A DNA stretch of 64,000 nt, taken from Chelatococcus sp. YT9 (GTDB lineage: Bacteria; Pseudomonadota; Alphaproteobacteria; Rhizobiales; Beijerinckiaceae). Shown here in pieces: positions 55,631 to 64,000 of this stretch. The position numbers were made by a program, and so were the translations under genes. A model generated the notes under the pieces. That model worked only from the letters and a program-made list of their open reading frames with translations, had not been told where the DNA came from and did not search any database. The stretch spans positions 3,976,501 through 4,040,500 of the forward strand of contig NZ_JAHBRW010000001.1 of the NCBI RefSeq assembly GCF_018398315.1, read 5' to 3'. The first letter of the stretch is position 1. Each line of letters opens with the position of its first letter.

Positions 55631-56281
55631 TCAGGACTGCCTGCGTGATGACCAGGCTTCGACGAAGGCGCGCGCATTGGTGGCGATCTCCTGCACGCCC
55701 ATGCCCGGCTTGTAGAGGGCCGACCCCAGACCAAAGCCGGCAACACCCGCCGCGAGGAACGGCTCCATGGTGGTCGGCGTGATGCCGCCGACCGGCAACA
55801 GCCGCGTTCCCGCCGGCAAGACCGCCCGGATCGCCTTGATGACCGTGGGTCCGACCATCTCGGCCGGAAAGATCTTGAGCGCGGCGGCACCGGCGGCGAG
55901 CGCGGCAAAGGCTTCGGTTGGGGTCGCGACGCCAGGGGTGCAGACGAGGCCGGCGTCAGCCGCCGCGCGGATGATTGCGGTGTCGGCATGCGGCATCACG
56001 ACGAGGTCGGCGCCAAGATCTGTGAGACGCTCGACTTCGGCAGTCCGTGTCACGGTGCCCGCGCCGACGAGTGTATTATCCGGCAGCAACTCGCGGATGA
56101 TGCGGATGCTCTCGAAGGGGTCGGGTGAATTCAGCGGCACTTCGATGAAGCGGAAGCCGGCCTCATGGAGCGCCGTGGCGACACCTACGGCCTCCTCGGG
56201 CTTCAGGCCGCGCAGGATGGCGATCAGCGGCAGCGTGGTGAAGGCCTCTTCCAAACGCGTCGCGCGGCTTGACGGGGTCAT
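55631..56281 (-). CDS. dgoA: 2-dehydro-3-deoxy-6-phosphogalactonate aldolase
   Basis: 216 residues from the ATG at 56281 with AGAAGGA upstream. The aldolase class I fold of the KDPG/KDPGal family is shown by PLIAILRGLKPEEA, FIEVPLNSPDP (catalytic Glu), VGAGTVT and ALKIFPAEMVGP with the Schiff-base Lys; GGITPTT follows. FIEVPLNSP favours the galactonate enzyme over KDPG aldolase (Eda). It cleaves KDPGal to pyruvate and glyceraldehyde 3-phosphate. Its partner kinase dgoK lies just upstream. Confidence 0.9.
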   Translation of the reverse strand: MTPSSRATRLEEAFTTLPLIAILRGLKPEEAVGVATALHEAGFRFIEVPLNSPDPFESIRIIRELLPDNTLVGAGTVTRTAEVERLTDLGADLVVMPHADTAIIRAAADAGLVCTPGVATPTEAFAALAAGAAALKIFPAEMVGPTVIKAIRAVLPAGTRLLPVGGITPTTMEPFLAAGVAGFGLGSALYKPGMGVQEIATNARAFVEAWSSRRQS

Positions 56282-56319
56282 GGTACCGATTCCTTCTGTC
56301 AGACGGGCGGACAACGCTT

Positions 56320-57315
56320 CTATGCCCGATCGAGCATGCCCGTTGCGGTTGCGAAGCGGAAGAGCCCCGCCGGAGCTGTATTCCCCAAAAGGGCGACGGG
56401 TGTGATATCGAACAGGGCCATCGCACGGCGGTAGCTGTTACAGAGGCCGTCATCGCCAATCAGCACGACGGGGGGCAGGTCTCCGGCAGCGGCCTTCAAA
56501 CGGGCAAGCCCCGAGCTCAGTTCCTGGCCGATGAGAAGGCCCGAGAGATAGTCTTTCAGGACATCGCCGGGCAGGCGCTTCGTGAGACCGAGGCTGCGCA
56601 CGGAAAAGAGCTGGTTCAGGAGATCGCCGGCATGGCTATCGCGAGCCGCCTTGACGCCTTGCAGGAAAGCGGTCTCCGCTGCCGCTGGGGCGGCCCCCTC
56701 CTCCGGAGCGGTCATCAGCCGCCCGAGGATGGAGTGCTTGGCCATGACGGCGAAGACCTCGCCGGTCATATAGGTGTGGAAACGGGTGATGCGGCTCGCG
56801 ACGACGGCGACCCATTTCGAATGGGTTCCGGGCATGATGATCGAGGCCCGTTCGGCCAGTAACGGATGGTCAGCGAGGGCGCCGGCGATCTGGATCTCCT
56901 CGCCCCGCATCACATCAGGCGGCCCATCGGCCGGATTGTCGATGACGCCGGGAGCGATGAGGATCGTGCTGCCGTCGGCTGTCGTTGCGCGGCCGGCGTA
57001 ACGGGCGAGCTCGGCGACGTCAGCCGGGCAGGCGACATAAGGTGCTTCGACCCAGCCCTGCGCACTGCCGACCATGCCGCCTGCGACCACTGGCAGATCC
57101 GGCCATCGCACGAGCCATTCCCCGCAAAGGGCAGCGAAGGCCTTTTCGAAGCCCGGCACACCCGGCTCCGGCAGGTTCTGAATGCCGCGGCTGCTGGAGC
57201 GCTGGTCGATGACATCAGCGTCCTTGTCCATCAGGAAGCCACGCAGACTTGACGTGCCCCAGTCGAGGGCGACGAGAACAGGTTGACGTGCCTCTGACTC
57301 CTGGTTGCCCTGCAT
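56320..57315 (-). CDS. dgoK: 2-dehydro-3-deoxygalactonokinase
   Basis: 331 residues. Family marks are ALDWGTSSLRGFLMD at the N terminus, VAGGMVGSAQGWVEAPY, IAPGVI, MRGEEIQIAGAL, IIMPGTHSKW and FHTYMTGEVFAVM. It phosphorylates KDGal, the product of galactonate dehydratase, and feeds dgoA 38 bases downstream. No dgoD dehydratase, transporter or regulator gene is present in the window. Confidence 0.93.
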   Translation of the reverse strand: MQGNQESEARQPVLVALDWGTSSLRGFLMDKDADVIDQRSSSRGIQNLPEPGVPGFEKAFAALCGEWLVRWPDLPVVAGGMVGSAQGWVEAPYVACPADVAELARYAGRATTADGSTILIAPGVIDNPADGPPDVMRGEEIQIAGALADHPLLAERASIIMPGTHSKWVAVVASRITRFHTYMTGEVFAVMAKHSILGRLMTAPEEGAAPAAAETAFLQGVKAARDSHAGDLLNQLFSVRSLGLTKRLPGDVLKDYLSGLLIGQELSSGLARLKAAAGDLPPVVLIGDDGLCNSYRRAMALFDITPVALLGNTAPAGLFRFATATGMLDRA

Positions 57316-57738
57316 GCGATCGCTCCTGCCATCTATCTTGGTCGACCTTGGCGTTTGCCTACTCGATCACTGACGCAGGGTCTAGGTCCGTGCTTCAACG
57401 GCAATGGTCTGTAAGGTCGCTGGATGCCACGTTTCCAGGGCCGCTCTGTCGGTCAGCCTCAGGGGAGAAGGCCTCAATCACGCGCTCACCGGAAATGTAT
57501 GTGCCAGTTTTGATCGAGATCCTTCGATGGCTGCCTGCTCTTGCGCCATGTCCTCTTGCGCCATGTCCTCTTGCGCCATTTCAGGGCAGGGTCCGTCGGC
57601 TGGCTGCGTTATATCTAATTGAAATAGCTATATTTTTTACCTCACTGGGGATTTGTGATTTGCGTCGGTGTTGTTTTGTGTTCTATTTTTGTTCTCGGTC
57701 AGTTACTCTGATCGCTCTTCAAATGGCAATCAGATCGC
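57316..57738. other. Intergenic region upstream of dgoK
   Basis: About 420 bases. It contains a 3 x 15-base tandem repeat and an AT-rich tract (about 57610-57700) that likely holds the promoter of the following small gene. Open frames here are short and unconvincing. Confidence 0.45.
57538..57582. repeat. Tandem 15-base repeat, three copies
   Basis: CTCTTGCGCCATGTC occurs at 57538-57552 and 57553-57567, and with one change (CTCTTGCGCCATTTC) at 57568-57582. Confidence 0.85.
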
Positions 57739-57999
57739 ATGGGTCCGGCGATGAGCATGATGGTGGACGAAATCGTTGCGGCCTATCTCAAGGCTGAAGG
57801 GGATGCCATGGCGGCTCTCAACGCTGCAATCCGGGATGCGCTGGCCGATCTCACGGAGAAGGAGCAGCGCCTTGCGAAAGCGGAACGACTCATCTCACGT
57901 GGCTACGTCCGCGGCCGGATGCATGCGGCGCTCTCGGCCGCCGCTGAGCGCGAGCAGGCCGAGATCAACGAGGTGAACCGCTCGAAATCGATGCCGTGA
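57739..57999 (+). CDS. Small helical protein of unknown function
   Basis: 86 residues from the ATG at 57739; an ATG at 57751 is also possible. The sequence is Ala/Glu/Arg/Lys-rich and looks like two helices or a short coiled coil (AAYLKAEGDAMAALNAAIRDAL and EKEQRLAKAERLISRGYV). No signal peptide. Not recognised. An AT-rich promoter-like region precedes it. Confidence 0.6.
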   Translation: MGPAMSMMVDEIVAAYLKAEGDAMAALNAAIRDALADLTEKEQRLAKAERLISRGYVRGRMHAALSAAAEREQAEINEVNRSKSMP

Positions 58000-58020
58000 A
58001 GCTGCAGTCCGCCGTGCCTC

Positions 58021-58290
58021 TCACAAGAGCAGCACGCGTTTCTCTGGCTCTATCTCGTCCGGATTGGGCTTGGGCCTGTCGTTGTCCGGATCGTCCGGAT
58101 CTGGCTCTTCAACCGGCGGAATAATCGGCTTCAGGGGATCGGAAGGGTCGATCGTCGGCGGTCGCTTGTAGGGATCCGGCAGGGGAGAACCGGGCATCGG
58201 CGGCTCGGAAGCTTGCCGAATTAACGAGCCGGCCATCTCCGGATCAGCCTCGCAGGCGGTTCGTTCTGTTCGTATCCCGCTCGTATCCAT
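58021..58290 (-). CDS. Short Pro/Asp-rich protein of unknown function
   Basis: 89 residues from the ATG at 58290 with AAGGACGAG upstream. After residue ~30 the protein is made largely of Pro, Asp and Glu (PPTIDPSDPLKPIIPPVEEP then DPDDPDNDRPKPNPDE) and is surely disordered. No signal peptide or membrane segment. Convergent with the preceding gene, 21 bases between stops. Confidence 0.5.
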   Translation of the reverse strand: MDTSGIRTERTACEADPEMAGSLIRQASEPPMPGSPLPDPYKRPPTIDPSDPLKPIIPPVEEPDPDDPDNDRPKPNPDEIEPEKRVLLL

Positions 58291-58490
58291 GATACTCGTC
58301 CTTGTCTGTGCATGGAGAGAAGTCGTGGGTGCTTCATGCGGTTCCACTTTAAGGTTTCTGAAGAGGGCGCCGCCTGAAGCTTCACAAGCGGCTGTCGAGC
58401 TGGCTCAATGTCACGAGGCAGCCCTATTCCCGTGAACGGAATATATGGAACTCAGATCGATCCGATCGAATCGCCGGAATGAGGACAGCC

Positions 58491-58874
58491 ATGAGCCGAA
58501 GGAATCACATACCCGTAGTTTCGCGATTCCGGCTGGGTGCATCGGGCCGGCCGCTTCCCCGGAGGTTAGCTGGCGGCGCAGCTGCGATCGCTCTGGTGAT
58601 GGGAGTATTCGCCGTCACGCCGGTGGTGGCGCAGAATGCCCCGCTTGAAGTGCCCCAGCAGGGGCAAACCCTCGCCACGCCGGGTAAGCCGAAGCCGGCA
58701 CGCGCGGCCAAGAAGACCAAGCCGCAATCGCCGGGGCGTTTCGAGGGACGCTCCGTTCAGGAGTTCCGCCAGCCGAGCTACGAGGATCTGGCGCGGCAGG
58801 GAACAGACGACGGCGGCAGCGGTATTCGCCCGAGCTTCCGCGGCGGCAGGCCGGCTCTGAACATGGGTTTCTGA
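58491..58874 (+). CDS. Secreted protein of unknown function
   Basis: 127 residues from the ATG at 58491 with GAGGA five bases upstream (the ATG at 58479 is in frame too). A basic N terminus and the hydrophobic GGAAAIALVMGVFAVTPVVA segment form a signal peptide with a likely cut at VVA-QN. The mature part is Pro/Lys-rich, then Gly/Arg-rich (GRFEGRSVQEFRQPSYEDLARQG). Not recognised. Confidence 0.6.
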   Translation: MSRRNHIPVVSRFRLGASGRPLPRRLAGGAAAIALVMGVFAVTPVVAQNAPLEVPQQGQTLATPGKPKPARAAKKTKPQSPGRFEGRSVQEFRQPSYEDLARQGTDDGGSGIRPSFRGGRPALNMGF

Positions 58875-59043
58875 AGACGCGCTTCTCACCGGGATTCAGC
58901 AGTCGGTCAGCGCTTCCACGGCCCTGATGAGCTGCGAACGATATTCGGCCTCGCTCGCTTCCCTTTGTCCCTAAACGCGGAATGCGTGGGCTTGGATGTG
59001 ATTGAGCTGCCCTCGGTCCAGGATTATCGGAGGGGATCAACCC

Positions 59044-59838
59044 ATGAAGGAGATCCCGTTAGGCGAGGACATGATGCGGATGGAGCGCTTGAAAAGCGAC
59101 GCCTTGAGAAGAGACCTCTCGCGCAGCTTCTTGCTGCAGAGGGTCTTCATCGCTGCCCTTGCGGGGCTGTCCCTTTCCCTGTCCGTTCAGGGAGCCTCTG
59201 CGGCCAACGCAGGAACACTGGCTGGCCAATGGCTAGCCGAGGATATCGCCGGCGGCGGTGTCGTCAATCGCATACAGACCACAATCGCTTTTAGCGGCAA
59301 TGGCAAGGTCACCGGTTCGGGCGGTTGCAACCACTTCACCGGCAAGGCTGAGATCTCCGGCCAGTCCCTGCGGATCGGCCCCTTGGCTTCCACCCGCATG
59401 GCCTGTCCTCCTGCGGTCATGGGGCAGGAGCAGAAATTCTTCAATGCGTTGCAAGCCGTGAAAAGTTGGGAGATCGGCGGCAACGGCAAGCTTTCGTTGC
59501 TGGACGCCGACGGCAAGCAATTGGCGCTGTTGACATCGGTCCGCCAAGGTGCGGCGATCACGATTGAAGTTCCGACGGTCAACGAGGTCCAGACCGTCAA
59601 GGCAAGCTATGCCTGCGGTGATCGGGTCGTGGATGCCACCTATTTCAATGCCGGGGCGATCTCGCTGGTGTCGCTCGCGATCCACGGCGAGTTCGTGATC
59701 GCGGCCAATGTGCTGGCCGGTTCCGGTGCAAAATATGCTGGCGGGCGCTTCATCTGGTGGACGAAGGGCAATACGGCTGATCTCTATGATCTCACGAAGG
59801 GTGAGAACGCGGCGCCCGTCACCTGCAAACAGACCTGA
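59044..59838 (+). CDS. META domain protein with C-terminal MliC-like domain
   Basis: 264 residues from the ATG at 59044 with GGAGGGG upstream. A signal peptide ends near GASAA. The first mature half is a META/HslJ domain (LAGQWLAEDIAGGG, GKVTGSGGCNHFTGKAEI, LASTRMACP). The second half (from YACGDRVVDATYF, then GSGAKYAGGRFIWWTKGNTADLY) looks like MliC, the C-type lysozyme inhibitor fold. Both domains are usually found alone. It would act in the periplasm or envelope. Confidence 0.82.
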   Translation: MKEIPLGEDMMRMERLKSDALRRDLSRSFLLQRVFIAALAGLSLSLSVQGASAANAGTLAGQWLAEDIAGGGVVNRIQTTIAFSGNGKVTGSGGCNHFTGKAEISGQSLRIGPLASTRMACPPAVMGQEQKFFNALQAVKSWEIGGNGKLSLLDADGKQLALLTSVRQGAAITIEVPTVNEVQTVKASYACGDRVVDATYFNAGAISLVSLAIHGEFVIAANVLAGSGAKYAGGRFIWWTKGNTADLYDLTKGENAAPVTCKQT

Positions 59839-59986
59839 GGGCTGGACAGCGACCCCGCAGGATCAGCGGTGATAGGACATCCACTGGTAATCTGGGATCG
59901 GGGCTCGACCCCGCCGGTCCGCGCCGTATTCTGGGGCTGTGAGCGGGCATGAGTCCGGCCCGGATGTGATCGGTATTGGGTTCCCG

Positions 59987-62900
59987 ATGAACGTTTCAGC
60001 GAACGAGATCTACCAGGACGTCGGCTTTGTGCATTTGCATGTCCATTCCTCGTTTTCGCTTCTCGAGGGTGCGCTCACCATCGCGGCCTTGTCGAAGATG
60101 GCCATCGCGGACGGTATGCCGGCGCTGGCGCTGACGGATTCCAACAATCTTTTCGGCGCGCTCGAGTTCTCGGAAAAGCTGTCGGGAGCCGGCATCCAGC
60201 CGATCGCCGGCTTGCAGCTCACGGTCGAATTCGAGCCGCCGGACCCTACCGTGCGCCAGATGGTGACCCGCAGCCTGCCGCATATCGTGCTGCTCGCGAC
60301 CAGCGAGACCGGTTATGGAAACCTGATGCAGCTCACGAGCCGCGCCTTCCTGGATTCCACGGCGGGGGAGGTGATCCATGTGCCTTTCGCACGGCTCGCC
60401 GCCCATAGCGAGGGGCTGATCGCGCTGACCGGCGGGCCGGGCGGCCCGCTCGACCGGGCCCTGCGAGACGGCCAGATGGAACTGGCTTCGGAGCGGTTCA
60501 GGCGCCTCCAAGAGGTTTTCGGCGACCGGCTTTATGTGGAGTTGCAACGGCACGGCACGAACGAGGAGCGTGCCGTCGAGACTGAGCTGCTCCGCCTCGC
60601 CTATCGGGATGGTGTGCCCCTCGTCGCCACCAACGAGCCTTTTTTCGCGAAGGCCGGAGACTATGAAGCGCATGACGCGCTGCTCGCCATTGCCGACGGC
60701 CGTCTCATTGCCGATGACAATCGCCGGCGGCTTACCAACGCGCACGACTTCAAGTCGCGCGCCGAGATGGTCAAGCTTTTCGAGGATCTGCCGGAAGCGT
60801 TGCAGTCAACCGTTGAGATTGCGATGCGCTGCGCCTATCGGCCGCGCACGCGCAAGCCGATGCTTCCCCGCTTCAGCGGCGATGAGACGGAAGAGGCGGC
60901 CGAGCTCCGCCGGCAGGCCGTGGCCGGGCTCGACGCGCGTCTGGCCTCCCACCCCCCAGCCCCCGGCCTGACCGAGGCCGATTATCGCCAGCGGCTTGAA
61001 TTTGAGCTGTCGATCATCGAGCGCATGCGTTTCCCGGGTTACTTCCTGATCGTCGCGGACTTTATCAAGTGGGCGAAGGCCCATGACATTCCCGTCGGCC
61101 CGGGCCGCGGTTCGGGGGCGGGTTCGCTCGTGGCCTATTCGCTCACCATCACCGACCTGGATCCGCTACGCTTCGGCCTCCTGTTCGAGCGCTTCCTCAA
61201 TCCGGATCGTGTGTCGATGCCGGATTTCGACATCGATTTCTGCCAGGATCGCCGCGAAGAGGTCATCGCCTATGTGCAGCAGCGCTACGGCGAGGATCGT
61301 GTCGCGCAGATCATCACCTTCGGTACGCTGCAGGCGCGCGGCGTCATGCGCGACGTCGGCCGCGTACTCGAAATGCCCTATGGCCAAGTCGACAAGCTGA
61401 CCAAGCTCGTGCCGCAGAACCCGGCCAATCCCGTCACGCTCAAGAAAGCCATCGAGGACGAGCCCAAACTGCAGAGTGCCGCGAAGGAGGAGCCGGTCGT
61501 CGGGCGCATGCTCGACATCGCCCAGAAGCTCGAGGGGTTGCACCGCCACGCCTCGACCCATGCGGCCGGCATCGTGATCGGCGATAGGCCGCTCGAAGAG
61601 CTTGTGCCGCTCTATCGCGATCCGCGTTCCGGCATGCGCGTCAGTCAGCTCAACATGAAGTGGGTGGAGCAGGCGGGCCTCGTCAAATTCGACTTTCTTG
61701 GCCTCAAGACCCTCACAGTGCTGCGCACGGCGGTCGATCTCATCAAGAAGAAGGGGATCGACATCGATCTGTCGGCGATCCCCCTCGACGATAAGAAGAC
61801 CTACGAATATCTGGGGCGCGGCGAGACGGTCGGCGTGTTCCAGGTGGAAAGCGCCGGCATGCGCAAGGCGCTCGTCGAGATGCGCGCGGACCGCCTGGAG
61901 GACCTGATCGCGCTGGTGGCGCTCTACCGTCCCGGTCCGATGGCCAATATTCCTGTTTATTGCGCCCGCAAGCACGGCGACGGCGAGCCGGAGGAGGAAT
62001 GGTACCTCCACGAGAAGCTGAGGCCGATCCTCAACGAGACCTTCGGCATCATCATCTACCAGGAACAGGTGATGCAGGTGGCGCAGTCGCTGTCGGGCTA
62101 TTCGCTCGGCGAAGCGGACCTGTTGCGCCGCGCCATGGGCAAGAAGATCAAGGCTGAGATGGACGCGCAGCGCGAGCGCTTCGTGAATGGCGCCATCGAG
62201 CGCGGCCTCACCAAGGCGCTCGCCGACGAGATCTTCGACCTCCTCGCCAAATTCGCCGACTATGGCTTCAACAAGAGCCATGCGGCCGCCTATGCGCTCG
62301 TGTCCTACCATACGGGGTATCTCAAGGCGAACCATCCGGTCGAGTTCATGGCGGCGTCCATGACGCTCGAACTCGACAACACCGACAAGCTGTCGGAATT
62401 CCGGCGCGAGGCCGAACGCCTCGGCATCAAGGTGGAGCCCCCCTCGATCAACCGCTCGGGCGTGGTCTTCGACGTCCATTACGATGCCGAGCAGCGCGGC
62501 TCGATCCGCTATGCGCTGGCCGCGCTCAAAGGCGTCGGGAGGCAGGCTGTCGAGGCGCTCGTGACGGCACGGGGCAACACGCCGTTCCGCGACCTCAGTG
62601 ATTTCGCGCGGCGCTTCAACCCCAAGCTCGTCAACAAGCGCACGCTGGAAGCGCTCATCTCGGCTGGCGCCTTCGATGAACTTGAGCCGGATCGGGCGCG
62701 GAGCTTCGCGGCGATCGATGCGATCACCGCGATCGCGGCGCGCACGGTGGCAGCCGAGGCTGACGGACAGAACGACTTCTTCGGTGGGCCCACATCCGCA
62801 CCGGAGCCCTTGCGCATCCCGAGTTACGTCCCGTGGCTGCCGGCGGAGCGGCTGCAGCGGGAATACGATGCAGCCGGGTTCTTTCTGACGGGCCATCCGC

Positions 62901-63457
62901 TCGACGAGTATGGCGCGCTGCTTGAGAAGTTGCGTGTGCAACGCTGGTCGGATTTCGCTAAGGCGGTCCGCGGTGGTGTCAATATGGGGCGGCTCGCCGC
63001 GACCGTGCTGGACCGGACGGAGCGGCGCACGAAGAGCGGTTCGAAGATGGGTATCGTCAATCTGTCCGACCAGAGCGGCCATTTCGAGGCCATCATCTTC
63101 GCCGAAGGACTATCGCATTTCCGCGACCTGCTGGAGCCGGGCAAGCCGGTCATCCTGCTGGTCCAGGCCTCCGCTGAGGGCGAGGAGGTGAGGGCGCGCA
63201 TCCAGTCTGTCGAGCCCCTCGACTCGGCTGTTTCGAAGCACCACAAGAGCCTGCGGATCTTTCTGCGTGACGAGGCGCCACTGCCCATCGTAGCCGAGCG
63301 GCTCCGCGATCGCGGCGATGGCGATATCTCGCTGGTGCTGATGCTGGAGGAGAGGCAGGAGGTCGAGGTGAAGCTCAAAGGGCGCTTTTCCACGACACCG
63401 CAGATGGCGAGCGCTATCCGGGCGATCCCCGGCGTCGTCCATGTGGAGATGTTGTAA
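59987..63457 (+). CDS. dnaE: DNA polymerase III alpha subunit
   Basis: 1156 residues from the ATG at 59987; a GTG at 59939 behind GGGG would add 16 residues. The PHP domain starts FVHLHVHSSFSLLEGA. Catalytic aspartates are D413 and D415 in the PDFDIDF motif, with PVGPGRGSGAGSLVAYSL before it. A helix-hairpin-helix tail and an OB-fold region (SGHFEAIIFAEGLSHFRDLLEPG) follow. This is the DnaE1 replicative type. No dnaQ-like exonuclease is fused. It is a single gene on this strand with no partner overlap. Confidence 0.96.
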   Translation: MNVSANEIYQDVGFVHLHVHSSFSLLEGALTIAALSKMAIADGMPALALTDSNNLFGALEFSEKLSGAGIQPIAGLQLTVEFEPPDPTVRQMVTRSLPHIVLLATSETGYGNLMQLTSRAFLDSTAGEVIHVPFARLAAHSEGLIALTGGPGGPLDRALRDGQMELASERFRRLQEVFGDRLYVELQRHGTNEERAVETELLRLAYRDGVPLVATNEPFFAKAGDYEAHDALLAIADGRLIADDNRRRLTNAHDFKSRAEMVKLFEDLPEALQSTVEIAMRCAYRPRTRKPMLPRFSGDETEEAAELRRQAVAGLDARLASHPPAPGLTEADYRQRLEFELSIIERMRFPGYFLIVADFIKWAKAHDIPVGPGRGSGAGSLVAYSLTITDLDPLRFGLLFERFLNPDRVSMPDFDIDFCQDRREEVIAYVQQRYGEDRVAQIITFGTLQARGVMRDVGRVLEMPYGQVDKLTKLVPQNPANPVTLKKAIEDEPKLQSAAKEEPVVGRMLDIAQKLEGLHRHASTHAAGIVIGDRPLEELVPLYRDPRSGMRVSQLNMKWVEQAGLVKFDFLGLKTLTVLRTAVDLIKKKGIDIDLSAIPLDDKKTYEYLGRGETVGVFQVESAGMRKALVEMRADRLEDLIALVALYRPGPMANIPVYCARKHGDGEPEEEWYLHEKLRPILNETFGIIIYQEQVMQVAQSLSGYSLGEADLLRRAMGKKIKAEMDAQRERFVNGAIERGLTKALADEIFDLLAKFADYGFNKSHAAAYALVSYHTGYLKANHPVEFMAASMTLELDNTDKLSEFRREAERLGIKVEPPSINRSGVVFDVHYDAEQRGSIRYALAALKGVGRQAVEALVTARGNTPFRDLSDFARRFNPKLVNKRTLEALISAGAFDELEPDRARSFAAIDAITAIAARTVAAEADGQNDFFGGPTSAPEPLRIPSYVPWLPAERLQREYDAAGFFLTGHPLDEYGALLEKLRVQRWSDFAKAVRGGVNMGRLAATVLDRTERRTKSGSKMGIVNLSDQSGHFEAIIFAEGLSHFRDLLEPGKPVILLVQASAEGEEVRARIQSVEPLDSAVSKHHKSLRIFLRDEAPLPIVAERLRDRGDGDISLVLMLEERQEVEVKLKGRFSTTPQMASAIRAIPGVVHVEML

Positions 63458-63746
63458 GGCGACGTGGAGGTGACCTTGGCCTTGGCTGAACGCCGACCGA
63501 GGTTCTGCTTGCTTCGCCGAAGTTGGGTCCACATGGCCCATAGCGGAGGCTTGCCGCGGAGACCAGCCCGAAGCAGTTCCGCGCCCCACATGGCGGAACC
63601 TCCCAGATTTTCGCCGACCAAGCTTGCGAAGGTTGATGGTTAGTCTTACCTAGAGGGCCGTTCAGCAGGAATTTGGAGCCGCTTCGACATGGATTTGTCT
63701 CTTGCCGCCGTCGTTCAGTCGATCATGCTGCGAGAAGTCCTGTCCC
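63458..63746. other. Intergenic region between dnaE and the ABC-F gene
   Basis: About 290 bases without a recognised gene or clear terminator; promoter of the downstream gene is expected near its 3' end. Confidence 0.35.
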
Positions 63747-64000
63747 ATGCCTGCTTCCATCACCCTGTGCAATCTATCATGGCATGCTCCTGATGGAGCG
63801 CCGCTCTTCTCTGATCTCAATCTAAGCTTCGGTCCCGAGCGTACTGGCCTCATCGGGCGAAACGGCACCGGCAAGACCACGCTGCTGCGGTTGATCGCGG
63901 GCGAGCTAAGCCCGTCGTCGGGCTCCGTTCAAGCCTCTGGCACCCTTGGCGTCATGCGGCAGGATATACAGGCGAGCGCCGACACGCTCGCGGACCTTTT
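63747..64000 (+). CDS. ABC-F type ATP-binding protein, N-terminal part (truncated by window end)
   Basis: The frame from the ATG at 63747 is still open at base 64000 and gives 84 full codons. The Walker A motif GRNGTGKTTLL is at about residues 38-48, preceded by DGAPLFSDLNLSFGPERTGLIG and followed by GSVQASGTLGVMRQD, a pattern of soluble duplicated ABC-F ATPases (Uup/EttA/YheS group), which act on ribosomes. The linker and second ATPase half are outside the window, so the subgroup is uncertain. Confidence 0.85.
   Translation, partial: MPASITLCNLSWHAPDGAPLFSDLNLSFGPERTGLIGRNGTGKTTLLRLIAGELSPSSGSVQASGTLGVMRQDIQASADTLADL

Noticed and set aside
57249-57797. 182-codon frame spanning the tandem repeat
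   Set aside because: Overlaps dgoK antisense and the next gene; includes the repeat as LAPCP units and has no family similarity.
61166-63082. 638-codon open frame antisense to dnaE
   Set aside because: Opposite a conserved gene and without recognisable domain; typical of GC-rich third positions.
1-64000. tRNA, rRNA, CRISPR, insertion sequence or prophage genes
   Set aside because: Intergenic regions were scanned for T-loop-like GTTCGA motifs, repeat-spacer arrays, transposase or phage proteins; none was convincing.

Overview
The window looks like high-GC chromosome from an alphaproteobacterium of the order Hyphomicrobiales (Rhizobiales). The main evidence is gene order: nuoD-to-nuoN followed by a short biotin ligase and RNase J; rlpA-dac-tmk-holB-metG-tatD-metallohydrolase; slt-dapA-smpB; NYN gene, rpoZ and a single bifunctional Rsh; and fabD-fabG-acpP-fabF. 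The exact genus cannot be fixed from sequence reading alone. No rRNA, tRNA, CRISPR array, insertion sequence or prophage gene was recognised.

Layout: (1) 1-13.4 kb, the respiratory complex I operon (nuoD 3' end to nuoN), tightly packed with start/stop overlaps, with an unassigned 80-residue membrane ORF between nuoH and nuoI and birA at its end. (2) 13.6-15.7 kb, RNase J behind a structured leader, then a DUF1467 membrane protein. (3) 15.8-18.4 kb, an unassigned 71-residue ORF, a cold-shock gene with a long leader, a SRAP DNA-protein crosslink protein and a DedA membrane protein. (4) 18.7-26.2 kb, RlpA, a D,D-carboxypeptidase and a translationally coupled run from tmk to a PhnP-like hydrolase. 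(5) 26.4-33.5 kb, a small porin-like outer-membrane protein, an alpha/beta hydrolase, a periplasmic lytic transglycosylase, dapA, smpB, and a coupled NYN-nuclease/family-5 uracil-DNA glycosylase pair. (6) 34.0-42.2 kb on the minus strand: aidB-like acyl-CoA dehydrogenase, RNase R, DUF983, Nudix hydrolase, rpoZ (with a clear intrinsic terminator) and rsh. (7) 42.5-46.2 kb, core fatty-acid synthesis genes.

(8) 46.2-53.9 kb is the accessory part. Right after fabF there is a gene-free, palindrome-containing stretch, then a type 1 secretion ABC exporter with a degenerate C39-like domain, its membrane-fusion partner, and a 1158-residue protein with two long hydrophobic helical segments in the middle, five RTX-like glycine/aspartate motifs and a C-terminal secretion-signal-like tail. 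This is a self-contained exporter-plus-cargo locus, and the cargo is the best candidate in the window for an undescribed secreted factor. (9) 53.9-59.9 kb is a patchwork: DoxX with a palindromic operator candidate, small lipoprotein and hypothetical genes, the dgoK/dgoA sugar-acid pair, several short secreted or acidic proteins, and a META-MliC two-domain protein. (10) 60-63.5 kb carries dnaE, followed by the start of an ABC-F ATPase that runs off the window.

Functionally the window joins energy conversion, cell-wall growth and remodelling, fatty-acid synthesis, RNA decay (RNase J, RNase R), stringent response (Rsh, RpoZ) and DNA replication and repair (tmk, holB, dnaE, UDG, SRAP) with one apparently acquired secretion locus.
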